In this document: in pieces, positions 29,020-38,221 of the stretch
Layout of the letters: the number at the start of each line of letters is the position of its first letter
Numbering within the stretch: position 1 is the stretch's first letter
NCBI RefSeq assembly: GCF_017983445.1
Contig: NZ_JAGOBJ010000005.1
Coordinates: 124,001-188,000 of the forward strand
Reading direction: 5' to 3'
Length of the DNA stretch: 64,000 nt
Source of the DNA: Halomonas sp.
Lineage (GTDB): Bacteria; Pseudomonadota; Gammaproteobacteria; Pseudomonadales; Halomonadaceae
The notes under the pieces: generated by a model
The model's input: the letters and a program-made list of their open reading frames with translations, nothing else
Databases searched by the model: none
Told to the model about the DNA's origin: nothing
Made by a program: the position numbers and the translations under genes

Positions 29020-30591
29020 ATGACGCTCAAGAAAACGTTACTGGCTTCTATTATCGGTGCCACAGTAGTCGGTGGTGCAATGCTACCTCTGACAGCCAGC
29101 GCTGAAACCCTACGCATTGGTTATTCGGCTGACCCCGAAACCCTCGATATTCACGAACAGCTATCGGGCGGTATGCTGCGCTTTTCCCACCTTGCTTTCG
29201 ACCCTCTCGTGCGCTGGACCAAAGATTTTGATTTCGAGCCACGCCTGGCCACCGAGTGGGAGCAAACAGACGATACGCACATGCGTATGACATTACGTGA
29301 AGGTGTTACCTTTCATTCAGGTAATGAGTTCACTGCGAAAGACGTGGTGTGGACCATTGAGCGTTTAAAAGAGAGCCCAGACTACAAAGCAATTTTTGAG
29401 CCTATCGAAAGCGCGGAAGCCATTGATGATTACACGGTGGAAATTACTACCACCGAGCCTTATCCGCTGATGCTCAACCTGGCGACCTATATTTTCCCGA
29501 TGGACAGCCAGTTCTACACTGGTGAAGCGGAGGGTGGCGGTGATAAAGCAGAAATTGTTAAAGCCGGTAACTCCTTTGCATCACGTAACGTCTCCGGTAC
29601 CGGTCCGTTTGTCTTGACTGACCGTCGTCAGGGCGTGCGCGTTGATTTTGAGCGTTTTGAAGATTACTGGGACACGGAAAGCGAAGGCAATGTCTCCAGC
29701 ATCGTACTGACCCCCATCGCTGAAAACGCTTCACGCGTGGCTGCCCTGCTGTCTGGCGGCGTCGACTTTATCGACGCAGTACCGCCCAATGACCTTGAGC
29801 GCGTGCGCGAAGCGAATGGTGTCGATCTTTTCGAAGTACCGGGTACCCGTATCATTGGCTTCCAGCTTAACGAAGAACAAGTAGAAGCGTTCCAGGACGT
29901 TCGCGTTCGCCAAGCTGTAGACCTTGCCATCAACCAGGAAGGTATCGCTGACCGTTTGATGCGCGGCTTCGCCACACCAGCCGGCCAGTTCTCACCAGAA
30001 GGCTACTCAGGCCATAACCCGGACCTGGTTCCGCGTTACGATCTTGAGCGCGCCCAGGCGTTGATGGCAGAAGCAGGCTATGAAGATGGCTTCAGCGTTG
30101 ACATGATTGCGCCGAACAACCGCTACGTGAATGATGCTCAGATTGCCCAGGCTGTTGCCAACATGCTATCGCGTATCAATATCCAGGTGAATCTGCGTAC
30201 CATGCCGCTAGCCCAATACTGGCCTGAGTATGATACGCGCCAGTCTGATATCGCGATGCTGGGATGGCACTCGGATACCGAAGATACCGCGAACTTCTTC
30301 CAGTACCTGTCTTTCTGTATCGATGATGAAACGGGTGCGGGTCAATACAACTACGGCAACTACTGCAATGAAGAAATTGATGCGCTAGTTACCGAAGCCG
30401 ACAGCATCACCGATCTTGAAAAACGTAACGAAATGCTGCGCGAAGCCGAAGCCATGCTGTATGAAGATGTCGGCTTCATTATGCTGCATTGGCAGAACCT
30501 GGCATACGCCGCTGCTGAAGGCGTCGACATTGAGCCTGTCGTTAACGCAATCGACTTCCCCTACCTGGGCGATCTCGTAATCAATCGCTAA
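29020..30591 (+). CDS. Peptide-type ABC transporter substrate-binding protein
   Basis: 523 residues from the ATG at 29020; an ATG four codons earlier is less well placed. A signal peptide ends near ASA-E. The SBP family 5 (DppA/OppA-like) plan is clear: ETLRIGYSADPETLD at the mature start, the TLREGVTFHSGNEFTAKDVVW segment, then VRQAVDLAINQ. It would capture a peptide or peptide-like solute in the periplasm and hand it to the permeases encoded downstream. A 15-bp hairpin separates it from the permease genes, a common way to keep the binding protein in excess. Confidence 0.93.
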   Translation: MTLKKTLLASIIGATVVGGAMLPLTASAETLRIGYSADPETLDIHEQLSGGMLRFSHLAFDPLVRWTKDFDFEPRLATEWEQTDDTHMRMTLREGVTFHSGNEFTAKDVVWTIERLKESPDYKAIFEPIESAEAIDDYTVEITTTEPYPLMLNLATYIFPMDSQFYTGEAEGGGDKAEIVKAGNSFASRNVSGTGPFVLTDRRQGVRVDFERFEDYWDTESEGNVSSIVLTPIAENASRVAALLSGGVDFIDAVPPNDLERVREANGVDLFEVPGTRIIGFQLNEEQVEAFQDVRVRQAVDLAINQEGIADRLMRGFATPAGQFSPEGYSGHNPDLVPRYDLERAQALMAEAGYEDGFSVDMIAPNNRYVNDAQIAQAVANMLSRINIQVNLRTMPLAQYWPEYDTRQSDIAMLGWHSDTEDTANFFQYLSFCIDDETGAGQYNYGNYCNEEIDALVTEADSITDLEKRNEMLREAEAMLYEDVGFIMLHWQNLAYAAAEGVDIEPVVNAIDFPYLGDLVINR

Positions 30592-30625
30592 GTTCGACTA
30601 ACGCTTTGTAAGTTACCTGCACGGA

Positions 30626-30659
30626 TGCTTCGCTCTCCAGCTACCTGGAGAGCGAAGCA
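30626..30659 (+). repeat. Intra-operon 15-bp stem-loop after the binding-protein gene
   Basis: TGCTTCGCTCTCCAG (30626-30640) pairs perfectly with 30645-30659 around a four-base loop. No good T-run follows, so it is more likely a 3'-end mRNA stabiliser or partial terminator than a full stop. This matches the high binding-protein to permease ratio usual in such operons. Confidence 0.75.
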
Positions 30660-30762
30660 CTTTGTGTGCCAAAACTTGCCGTGTCAAAACTCGCTGCAAA
30701 ACGTTAATTAGAACTTGTCTCCACTTTCTTTGCTAAACACTATTACATAGGTGGCGTACGCC

Positions 30763-31812
30763 ATGATTGCCTTTTTAATCAAGCGGCTGATGCACGCGGT
30801 ATTGGTGATGTTCGTCATCAGCGTGCTGGCCTTCGCCATCCAGGATAACCTGGGTGACCCGATACAACAGATGGTTGGACAGTCGGTCCCCGAAAGCGAA
30901 CGTGAAGCCCTACGTGAGCGCTTAGGTCTTAACGATTCGTTCATGGTGCAATATGTGCGCTTTGCCAAGAACGCGGTACAGGGGGACTTTGGCTACTCCT
31001 ACTTCTACCGCGAACCGGCGCTTAGCGTTATTGCCCGCCACTTGCCAGCAACGCTTGAACTGGTGTTTGCGGCCACGTTGATTATCGTGATTTTTTCGGT
31101 GCCTATCGGGGTATACAGTGCGATTAAACCCCGCTCGATTATTTCGCGGTTTTTCATGGGCGTATCGATCATTGGCATTTCGATACCGGTATTTTTAACC
31201 GCTATCGTGCTCATTCAAATATTCGCTATCGGCATTACCGTATCGATCTTTCCAGAAAGTACCGGCTGGGGTGCATGGCTGAATGGCTTGTTCTCCACCC
31301 AAGGCAACATGCCGTCATTTGGACGTGGTTACGACTTGGTGCATGTGGTCGGCCACTGGGATACGAACCTTGCTTCCTGGAACGGTTTACAGCACCTGGT
31401 GCTGCCTGCCATCTCACTCGCCTCGATCATGCTGCCGCTGTTTATTCGCTTAATTCGCGCCGAGATGATGGAAGTACTGCAGTCTGAATACGTTAAGTAT
31501 GCCCGTGCAAAGGGTATTTCCATGCGCCGCGTGTATTTTGTCCATGCGCTTAAAAACACTATGCTGCCGGTCATTACTGTGGGCGGCGTACAAATTGGCA
31601 CGATGGTGGCGTACACCATCCTGACTGAAACCGTTTTCCAGTGGCCGGGCATGGGCCTTATGTTCCTGGATGCGATCAACCGTGCTGACATCCCCCTCAT
31701 CGTGTCCTATCTGATGATTGTCGGCGTCATTTTCGTGGTGACAAACACCATCGTGGATTTGATCTACGGCTACGTGAACCCCACCGTAAAACTGACTGGT
31801 AAGCCCGCATGA
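30763..31812 (+). CDS. Peptide-type ABC permease, DppB-like
   Basis: 349 residues from the ATG at 30763, with AGGTGG upstream; a GTG four codons earlier is the alternative. Six membrane segments. The EAA loop with its conserved Gly lies in EYVKYARAKGISMRRVYFVH. A larger than usual periplasmic loop is seen around residues 150-210. Its stop overlaps the start of the next permease as ATGA. With the next gene it forms the membrane channel of the importer. Confidence 0.93.
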   Translation: MIAFLIKRLMHAVLVMFVISVLAFAIQDNLGDPIQQMVGQSVPESEREALRERLGLNDSFMVQYVRFAKNAVQGDFGYSYFYREPALSVIARHLPATLELVFAATLIIVIFSVPIGVYSAIKPRSIISRFFMGVSIIGISIPVFLTAIVLIQIFAIGITVSIFPESTGWGAWLNGLFSTQGNMPSFGRGYDLVHVVGHWDTNLASWNGLQHLVLPAISLASIMLPLFIRLIRAEMMEVLQSEYVKYARAKGISMRRVYFVHALKNTMLPVITVGGVQIGTMVAYTILTETVFQWPGMGLMFLDAINRADIPLIVSYLMIVGVIFVVTNTIVDLIYGYVNPTVKLTGKPA

Positions 31813-32765
31813 CGATGACAACAAAGCCAATGCCGACCAACAAGTCGCCGAGCCGCTTCCAGCGCTTTAACGACTCTTTCCTGTGGTACAGCTTTAAGCG
31901 CGACCGTACCGCGCAGCTCTGCCTTGCCGTGTTTATCTGCCTGGTAGTGGCTGCTTTTGCCGCGCCATTGATTGCACCAACCGACCCTTATGATTTGCGC
32001 CAGATCGATATTCTTGCTTCTGAGCTGCCGCCCTTCTGGATCGATGGCACCGACGAGCGCTATATCCTGGGTACCGATGCCCAAGGGCGCGATCTCTGGT
32101 CGATCGTTTTATACGGCACGCGCGTGTCGCTTTTAATCGGTTTTGGCGCAGTTATCTTGCAAGCGCTTTTAGGTGTGACCTTTGGTTTGATGGCAGGCTA
32201 CCTGGGTGGTCGTGTCGATGCATTCTTTATGCGCCTGGCAGATATCCAGCTGTCCTTTTCCACTCTGATGGTCGCTATCGTGGTGGGCGCCGTGGTGAAA
32301 GCCACCATGGGCAGCTCTTTTTATAGCCAGTACGCCGTTCTCATGCTGGTGTTGATTATCGGCCTGGCCGAATGGCCGCAGTACGCTCGAACGGTACGCG
32401 CCTCGGTACTGGCAGAGAAAAACAAAGAGTATGTAGACGCTGCCCGCGTCATGGGGCTGCGCAGCAAGCGGATCATGTTCCGCCATGTATTGCCCAATAC
32501 GCTATCCCCGATTTTTGTTATTTCCACCGTACAGATTGCCAATGCGATTATTTCTGAAGCGGCGCTGTCTTTCTTGGGGCTAGGCATGCCGGAGACTCAC
32601 CCATCGCTTGGCTCGTTGATCAAGGCAGGGTTTGATTACATTCAGTCGGGCTCCTGGTGGATCACGTTAATTCCTGGTGCGGTACTGGTAGTGCTAGTGC
32701 TGTCTATCAATCTACTGGGCGACTGGCTGCGCGATGTCATGAACCCACGACTCTATAAAGGCTGA
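31809..32765 (+). CDS. Peptide-type ABC permease, DppC-like
   Basis: 318 residues, with an N-terminal cytoplasmic stretch, one membrane segment, a periplasmic part (PTDPYDLRQ) and then the BPD transporter domain. The motif YILGTDAQGRDLWSIVLYGTR and the EAA loop EYVDAARVMGLRSKRIMFRHVLPN are typical of DppC/OppC. It overlaps the upstream permease by four bases and is seven bases from the first ATPase. Confidence 0.94.
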   Translation: MTMTTKPMPTNKSPSRFQRFNDSFLWYSFKRDRTAQLCLAVFICLVVAAFAAPLIAPTDPYDLRQIDILASELPPFWIDGTDERYILGTDAQGRDLWSIVLYGTRVSLLIGFGAVILQALLGVTFGLMAGYLGGRVDAFFMRLADIQLSFSTLMVAIVVGAVVKATMGSSFYSQYAVLMLVLIIGLAEWPQYARTVRASVLAEKNKEYVDAARVMGLRSKRIMFRHVLPNTLSPIFVISTVQIANAIISEAALSFLGLGMPETHPSLGSLIKAGFDYIQSGSWWITLIPGAVLVVLVLSINLLGDWLRDVMNPRLYKG

Positions 32766-32772
32766 GGACACC

Positions 32773-33789
32773 ATGGCATTACTTGAAGTTTCCCAGTTAG
32801 ATGTACGCTTCGCTCTACGTCAGGGCGAGGTCAAGGCAATACGCGATGTAAGCTTTACGCTGGAACGTGGCGAACGCCTGGGCATTGTAGGCGAATCTGG
32901 TGCTGGTAAATCGGTGGCCGCCTTCTCACTGCTTAACCTGATTGCCAAGCCGGGTTTTATCGCGGGTGGCAGTATCACCTTTGAAGGGCAAACGCTTAAC
33001 ACCATGTCGGAGCGCGGGCTGCGTAAAATACGCGGCAACCGTATCTCGATGATCTTTCAGGATCCGATGATGACCCTTAATCCGGTGTTGTCGATCGGCG
33101 AGCAGATGGTTGAGTGCCTGAAAGCCCACCGCCGCATTTCTTCAAAAGAAGCGCGTGTCATTGCGCTGGATAAACTGCGTCAGGTACAAATCCCCTCACC
33201 GGAAAAACGCCTGGACCAGTACCCGCATGAGCTTTCCGGCGGGATGCGCCAGCGTATTATTATCGCCATTGCCCTGCTGCTTGACCCGGATATCATCATT
33301 GCCGATGAGCCAACCACCGCGCTGGATGTGACCATCCAGGCAGAAATCATGGCGCTGCTCTTGGATCTTTGCGAGCAGCATAATGTCGGGCTTATTTTGA
33401 TTACCCATGACCTAGGTGTGGTAAGCCAAGTGACCCAGCGAATGCTGGTCATGTACGCCGGACGCGTGATCGAGCAAGGCCCCACGCGCGAGATCATTAA
33501 CGACCCGCAGCACCCTTACACCCAGGGGCTGATCAACGCCCTACCCCAGATGGCCACGCCAGGCGAGAAGCTGAATCAGATTCGTGGCAGCATGCCGTCG
33601 CTCTCCAACCTGCCCAGCGGCTGCGCCTTTCATCCGCGCTGCGACTTTATCAAGCGTGCCGATGGCCAAACCCGTCCTGCCTGCATTGAGCAGATACCCG
33701 GCTTTGTACAGGCGGGTAACTGTCAGGTTGCCTGCCATATGGTGGCTGAATTACTGGAAGATCGCCGTTTAAAGGAGGAAAGCCAATGA
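32773..33789 (+). CDS. Peptide-type ABC ATPase, DppD-like
   Basis: 338 residues. Walker A GESGAGKS, signature LSGGMRQR, Walker [13 protein letters not shown] and the switch His in LITHDLG are all present. The C-terminal oligopeptide/dipeptide extension contains [10 protein letters not shown] with Cys residues that in DppD/OppD proteins can hold an iron-sulfur cluster. Its stop overlaps the next ATPase gene by four bases. Confidence 0.94.
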   Translation: MALLEVSQLDVRFALRQGEVKAIRDVSFTLERGERLGIVGESGAGKSVAAFSLLNLIAKPGFIAGGSITFEGQTLNTMSERGLRKIRGNRISMIFQDPMMTLNPVLSIGEQMVECLKAHRRISSKEARVIALDKLRQVQIPSPEKRLDQYPHELSGGMRQRIIIAIALLLDPDIIIADEPTTALDVTIQAEIMALLLDLCEQHNVGLILITHDLGVVSQVTQRMLVMYAGRVIEQGPTREIINDPQHPYTQGLINALPQMATPGEKLNQIRGSMPSLSNLPSGCAFHPRCDFIKRADGQTRPACIEQIPGFVQAGNCQVACHMVAELLEDRRLKEESQ

Positions 33790-34853
33790 GCACGCAGGCA
33801 AGCGCCATGGCAGCCAACCACATCCCCGCTGAAAACGTCGATACAGCCCAGCCACTGTTGCAAATTCGCGATCTCAAAAAGCGCTTTTCGCTATCAGGCG
33901 ATTTCCTTGACCAGTTGCGCTTTAAAGGTGGCAAGCTTATTCGTCACCAAGAGCACGTTCACGCCATCAATGGGGTCAACCTCGAGATCAACCGTGGCGA
34001 AGCACTCTGCGTGGTGGGTGAGTCCGGCTGTGGCAAATCCACCGTTGCCCGTACGGTAATGGGGTTGCTCTCGCCTTCAGAAGGCGAAATTCATTATGAC
34101 GGCCAGCGAATCGATCATTTGAGTTCGCGGCAGCTGCTACCCTATCGCAAGCGTATGCAGATGATTTTTCAAAACCCCTACGCATCGCTTAACCCGCGCA
34201 TGACCATTCAGCAAACGCTGGAAGAGCCGCTGCGCCTGCATCATCCAAAATGGAACCGGCAGCAGATTGCCGACAAAGTTGAAGAAGTCATGGGCTCCGT
34301 GGGTATCGACCCCGACTGGGGCAAACGATTTGGTCACGAGTTTTCCGGTGGCCAGCGCCAGCGTATTGCCATTGCCCGTGCGCTGGCGGTAGACCCTGAA
34401 TTTATCGTTGCCGATGAGCCTATTTCGGCGCTGGATGTGTCCATTCAGGCGCAAGTGCTGAACCTTCTGATGGAAGCCCAGCACGCGCGCAACTTGACCT
34501 ACCTGTTTATTACCCACGATTTAGCTGTGGTGGAGCATTTTGGTACACGAGTGGCGGTCATGTATCTGGGTACCGTGTGTGAAGTAGCGACTACCGCGAC
34601 GCTGTTTGCCAAACCCCGCCATCCGTATACCCAGGCGCTGCTCTCTTCGATTCCACGCCTTGAGGATGACCGGCCACAGCATATTCGCCTTAAGGGTGAA
34701 GTACCGACCCCGGTTAACTTGCCCAGTGGCTGCGTGTTTCATGGCCGCTGCCCGTATGCCAACGCGCGCTGCATCCAGGAAATACCCCAGCTAAAAATGC
34801 AGGATGACGGTACGCGTGTTGCGTGTCACGCTGTCGAGGAAGGCCGCCTATGA
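33786..34853 (+). CDS. Peptide-type ABC ATPase, DppF-like
   Basis: 355 residues. Walker A GESGCGKS, signature FSGGQRQR, Walker B FIVADEPISALD, and the C-terminal GCVFHGRCPYANARC. It pairs with the DppD-like ATPase to drive import. A roughly 25-residue insert (DFLDQLRFKGGKLIRHQEHV) before the Walker A motif is a variant seen in some OppF-like proteins. Confidence 0.94.
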   Translation: MSTQASAMAANHIPAENVDTAQPLLQIRDLKKRFSLSGDFLDQLRFKGGKLIRHQEHVHAINGVNLEINRGEALCVVGESGCGKSTVARTVMGLLSPSEGEIHYDGQRIDHLSSRQLLPYRKRMQMIFQNPYASLNPRMTIQQTLEEPLRLHHPKWNRQQIADKVEEVMGSVGIDPDWGKRFGHEFSGGQRQRIAIARALAVDPEFIVADEPISALDVSIQAQVLNLLMEAQHARNLTYLFITHDLAVVEHFGTRVAVMYLGTVCEVATTATLFAKPRHPYTQALLSSIPRLEDDRPQHIRLKGEVPTPVNLPSGCVFHGRCPYANARCIQEIPQLKMQDDGTRVACHAVEEGRL

Positions 34854-34899
34854 TCAAGTATTCATTGGCCAAGCAAGTCATCTCACTGCGGGGTATCGC

Positions 34900-35811
34900 A
34901 TGGAAATTCGCTGGCTAGAAGATTTTATTGCCCTGGCCAGAACACGGCATTTTTCGCGCGCAGCCGACGATCAACATGTCACCCAACCCACCTTCTCCCG
35001 GCGCATTAAACTCTTGGAAGAAGAAATGGGCGTTACGCTGATCAACCGTCAGACGTTACCGCTTTCGTTAACACCCGCGGGCGAGGAGTTTCTTACCCTC
35101 TGCGAGCAGGTAACGGAACGGGTACGCTTGACGCGCGATCGTCTGCGGGAAATAAATGCCGGCCAGCAGCGACGCATCATGGTGGCGGCACCACAGAGCC
35201 TGCTGGGCCATTTTCTGCCGGAATGGCTCGCCTCGACCGGCTGGCAAGATCGGGTACAGCCCTACTTGCGAGCCACGGGCTGGGTAGCCAACGACTATTT
35301 TCAAGCTCTGGCACGCGCGGAGTGCGACCTGGCCATATGTTACTGGCCTGTGGGGCGCTGCGATCTGGAAATCGATACCAGCGCCAGCACTTACAAGGTT
35401 ATCGGGCATGAGCGGCTGATACCGGTTACCGGACTAAGCACGCAAGGCGAACCCAGTGCAGCATTGCCGGGAACACGCGCTCATCCTTCACCTTGGCTTG
35501 CCTATCCAAAACGTGGGCTGCTCGGCTCTGCGATAAAGGCTCACTTGGCCAGGTTGCCCCAAAGCACTTACCTGAATGCGCAAAGCGAAAATCTATACGC
35601 AGCCGGTATTAAAGAGCTGGTGCTGCTTGGGTACGGTATGAGCTGGCTTCCCGAACGCAGCGTCTCGAAAGAGCTTACCCAGGGCACCCTGGTAAGAGCA
35701 GGCGATAGTCGCTGGGACGTTCCTATGGAGCTGCGCTTGTACCGCCATCAACATCAGCGCCACGCCGAACTGGATAAATTCTGGAGCGAACTCGCCCCTT
35801 CACGTAGTTAA
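34900..35811 (+). CDS. LysR-family regulator, HypT/YjiE-like
   Basis: 303 residues from the ATG at 34900; the frame opens earlier inside the upstream gene but lacks support. The start MEIRWLEDFIALARTRHFS and the helix-turn-helix (VTQPTFSRRIKLLEEEMG) closely follow the pattern of E. coli HypT, a hypochlorite-responsive LysR protein. Whether oxidation controls it here is unknown. It lies between the peptide importer and pepQ on the same strand with short gaps, so it may instead sense peptides or amino acids and tune this unit. Confidence 0.83.
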   Translation: MEIRWLEDFIALARTRHFSRAADDQHVTQPTFSRRIKLLEEEMGVTLINRQTLPLSLTPAGEEFLTLCEQVTERVRLTRDRLREINAGQQRRIMVAAPQSLLGHFLPEWLASTGWQDRVQPYLRATGWVANDYFQALARAECDLAICYWPVGRCDLEIDTSASTYKVIGHERLIPVTGLSTQGEPSAALPGTRAHPSPWLAYPKRGLLGSAIKAHLARLPQSTYLNAQSENLYAAGIKELVLLGYGMSWLPERSVSKELTQGTLVRAGDSRWDVPMELRLYRHQHQRHAELDKFWSELAPSRS

Positions 35812-35825
35812 CAGGATACGTTTGC

Positions 35826-37124
35826 ATGTCAACGACGCTTTTCAACCTGCAGCTTGAACATATCGCCCACTTGCAACGCGCATATGAACAGGTGCTAGCT
35901 AAATCCGGCTTTGACAGCTTGGCGATTTATAGCGGTCACGCGAGCAACCATTTTGCTGACGATCATGCCGCCTCGTTTCAGACCTATGGCCATTTTATGC
36001 ACTGGGTGGGGCTTGCAGATATTCAGCACAGTTGGCTGGTCATTGCACCGAATACACGCCCTCAGCTCTATCTTTATGCGCCTGATGATTTCTGGCACCT
36101 ACCTACCAAACTTCCGGAAGAACCTTGGGTGTCAGCGCTGGATGTGCATCTGTGCAGCACTAAAACTGCTCCGAGGCTTACTGGCCAAGCCGCCGCGGTT
36201 GGTGATATTGAACGCGTGAGTGTCGATATCAGACAGGAACTGAAGGCGGACGTGGCACCTAATGCAGTTGTCCAGGCACTTGATGAGCTGCGTATGTTCA
36301 AAACACCTTATGAAGTGGCCTGCCTGCGAGAAGCCAACCGGCTTGCCATTGCTGGCCATCAGGCGGCACAAACCGCGTTCATTGGTGCATCAGGTGAGCT
36401 TGATATTCAACTGGCATACCTTGCCGCCAGCCGGCAGCGCGAATCTAACGTACCCTATCAAAATATTATTGGTCTGAATAACCATGCCGGCGTCCTGCAT
36501 TATCAACACTATGACTTAGATCCTCCCAAGCAGCGCTTCAGCCTGCTGGTAGATGCCGGGCGGCGGTTTCGGGGTTACTGCGCGGATATCACGCGTGCCT
36601 ATAGCGGGCCTGATGCGCCCGCCGTTTTTGGCGAGCTGGTGAATGCCCTGCATCGTTTAAAAGATGAGATGGTCGAGAGCATCGCTCCGAATGTTGATTA
36701 CATTGAGCTGCACAAGCAAATGCACCACTCTCTAGGATATATTCTGGTCGCCCACGACCTCTTCAAAGGTAGCGCTGAGCAAGCCGTTCAAGAAGGCGTT
36801 ACGCGTGCTTTCTGCCCCCATGGCCTGGGCCATTCGCTGGGCCTTCAGGTCCATGACGTCGCAGGCTTGCGCCATCCAGATGGTACCTCTGCCCCAGCGC
36901 CCACCGAGCATCCTGCACTGCGGTTAACACGCACGCTCAAGCCCGGGATGGTAGTGACTATCGAGCCGGGGCTCTATTTTATTCCCATGCTATTAGAGCC
37001 ACTGCGCAACAAGCCATTACCCATTAACTGGGCACTGGTTGATCAGTTAATGCCCTGTGGCGGTATTCGTATTGAGGATAACGTTCTGGTTACCGAAAGT
37101 GGCTACGATAATCTGACGCCCTGA
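35826..37124 (+). CDS. pepQ: Xaa-Pro dipeptidase (prolidase)
   Basis: 432 residues. Family M24B: the five metal ligands are Asp243, Asp254, His336, Glu380 and Glu417, in VDAGRRFRGYCADITRAYS, GLGHSLGLQVHD, TIEPGLYF and IRIEDNVL. It hydrolyses dipeptides with C-terminal Pro in the cytoplasm; close relatives from Alteromonas are known as organophosphorus acid anhydrolases through a side activity. Following a peptide importer and regulator, it is the likely consumer of imported dipeptides. A terminator follows. Confidence 0.95.
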   Translation: MSTTLFNLQLEHIAHLQRAYEQVLAKSGFDSLAIYSGHASNHFADDHAASFQTYGHFMHWVGLADIQHSWLVIAPNTRPQLYLYAPDDFWHLPTKLPEEPWVSALDVHLCSTKTAPRLTGQAAAVGDIERVSVDIRQELKADVAPNAVVQALDELRMFKTPYEVACLREANRLAIAGHQAAQTAFIGASGELDIQLAYLAASRQRESNVPYQNIIGLNNHAGVLHYQHYDLDPPKQRFSLLVDAGRRFRGYCADITRAYSGPDAPAVFGELVNALHRLKDEMVESIAPNVDYIELHKQMHHSLGYILVAHDLFKGSAEQAVQEGVTRAFCPHGLGHSLGLQVHDVAGLRHPDGTSAPAPTEHPALRLTRTLKPGMVVTIEPGLYFIPMLLEPLRNKPLPINWALVDQLMPCGGIRIEDNVLVTESGYDNLTP

Positions 37125-37156
37125 TCATGTCCTCAAAACGTTTTATAAGAACTAAC

Positions 37157-37186
37157 AAAAACACCCGGCACAAGGCCGGGTGTTTG
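37157..37186. terminator. Bidirectional terminator between pepQ and ompW
   Basis: AAACACCCGGC (37159-37169) pairs with GCCGGGTGTTT (37175-37185) across a five-base loop, with A-rich left and T-rich right flanks. It can end both the pepQ transcript and the ompW transcript. Confidence 0.88.
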
Positions 37187-37226
37187 GGTAACTTAACGTC
37201 TTTACTGAAGCTTATTTGACTAGAGC

Positions 37227-37844
37227 TTAGAAGCGGTAAGTAACACCGCCGCCGATTGTTACCGGGTTCATATCTACTTTACCTACTGTCTCACCACCAA
37301 CACGTAGGTCAGTATCTACATCGGCATAGCTTACATAGCCGTTCAGCAGAATGTTTTCAGTTACGGCTAAATCAACGCCTGCCTGACCGATAGCACCGTA
37401 GCTTGCTTTAACATCAACGTTTTCCGGCTCGCCAGAGAAACGCGTATAGTTCAGGCCCGCGCCAACGTAGGGCTGTACGCGTGAATCCAAGCCACCCATC
37501 GGGTAGTAGTTTACCAGCAGGTTAACGGGCAAACGGTCGATGCTGCCGATATCGCCTGCATTGGCGGTGTTCAGCTGGTGCTCGAATTTCTCGGAGCTGT
37601 TTAGCTCAACGCCTACTTTGTCTGTAAACAGGTAACCAGCGCCGAAGGTGAAACCGCTTTCGCTTTGAACATTAAGCTCATCACCAAGCACATTACCGTT
37701 ACCAGACCCGGTATCAGTTTTCGCATAGCCACCGCGAACAAATGCATCGCCTGCGTTATATGCCAACGCCGCCTGGCTTGCCAGGGCAAAACCAGCGGTA
37801 ATCACAGCGGCTGAAATCAATTTTAAGTTGCGCATTTGGTTCAT
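37227..37844 (-). CDS. ompW: OmpW-family outer-membrane protein
   Basis: 205 residues. The signal peptide ends near ALA-Y. The mature protein starts with AGDAFVRGGYAKT and alternates beta strands typical of the eight-stranded OmpW barrel, ending with a terminal Phe (TYRF) recognised by the BAM machinery. OmpW passes small hydrophobic or cationic solutes and often responds to oxygen, iron or salt. A promoter and a good ribosome site (AGAGGATG) precede it. Confidence 0.92.
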   Translation of the reverse strand: MNQMRNLKLISAAVITAGFALASQAALAYNAGDAFVRGGYAKTDTGSGNGNVLGDELNVQSESGFTFGAGYLFTDKVGVELNSSEKFEHQLNTANAGDIGSIDRLPVNLLVNYYPMGGLDSRVQPYVGAGLNYTRFSGEPENVDVKASYGAIGQAGVDLAVTENILLNGYVSYADVDTDLRVGGETVGKVDMNPVTIGGGVTYRF

Positions 37845-37895
37845 CCTCTTTGCGTTTTAGCTGGGAACAGCGCCGGACAACCGGCTTACCTATAC

Positions 37896-37924
37896 AATAT
37901 ATACTAGTCGAACAGTGTTTCCAA
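37896..37924 (-). promoter_or_regulatory. Sigma-70-type promoter of ompW
   Basis: On the minus strand, TTGGAA (37919-37924), a 17-base spacer and TATATT (37896-37901) give a good vegetative promoter. It lies about 50 bases upstream of the ompW ATG and downstream of the orphan terminator, so ompW does not depend on the small-RNA promoter. Confidence 0.6.
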
Positions 37925-37979
37925 ATTTATTGTGGAATTTTTGTTATAGAAAGAAATACGTTGAACTTTTATTAAGCAC

Positions 37980-38005
37980 AAAAAAAGACCTCCCGAAGGA
38001 GGCCT
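37980..38005 (-). terminator. Orphan terminator with UUCG tetraloop
   Basis: Reading the minus strand, GGCCTCC, TTCG, GGAGGTC and seven T follow each other: a 7-bp stem (one G-T pair) closed by the stable C(UUCG)G loop. No minus-strand gene lies upstream, which is why it points to a non-coding transcript. Confidence 0.85.
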
Positions 38006-38118
38006 AGGTGGAGCACGCCAGCTCACTCAATGTACCGCGCGGGAGGTTCACCGCAGCGATGTAGCAAAGAAGGGAAAGCAACCGGTTACTGCTAATCACT
38101 TTATTCATTTGCTGCTTG
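37980..38118 (-). ncRNA. Candidate sigma-54-dependent small RNA
   Basis: About 139 nt from the predicted start near 38118 to the T-run at 37980. The 5' boundary comes from a near-consensus sigma-54 promoter 12 bases upstream and the 3' boundary from a strong UUCG-loop terminator. No ORF of meaningful length lies on this strand between the two. I could not match it to CrcZ, Qrr, GlmY/GlmZ, NrsZ or other RpoN-dependent RNAs from memory. It is inferred from the promoter and terminator alone. Confidence 0.5.
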
Positions 38119-38128
38119 CCTAATATAT

Positions 38129-38144
38129 TGCGAACCACGTGCCA
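38129..38144 (-). promoter_or_regulatory. Sigma-54 (RpoN) promoter
   Basis: The minus strand reads TGGCACGTGGTTCGCA. This matches the RpoN consensus TGGCACG-N4-TTGCW at every fixed position but one (TCGC for TTGC), with correct spacing of the -24 GG and -12 GC. An activator site would be expected 80-150 bases upstream, where a TGGTG/CACCA inverted repeat is found. Confidence 0.6.
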
Positions 38145-38221
38145 CTTTTAATAAAAACTATGTAAAACAGCGACTTAACCATGACATGAAGTTTTTGGCT
38201 TTTCCCGACCGTAGCCAAGCA

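Noticed and set aside
37980..38118. Small RNA as a CrcZ, Qrr or GlmY/GlmZ homologue
   Set aside because: These share RpoN promoters, but the repeated A-rich Hfq motifs of CrcZ, the Qrr core and the GlmZ pairing region could not be found convincingly. A short resemblance to GlmZ (TTGAGTGA) is too small to count.
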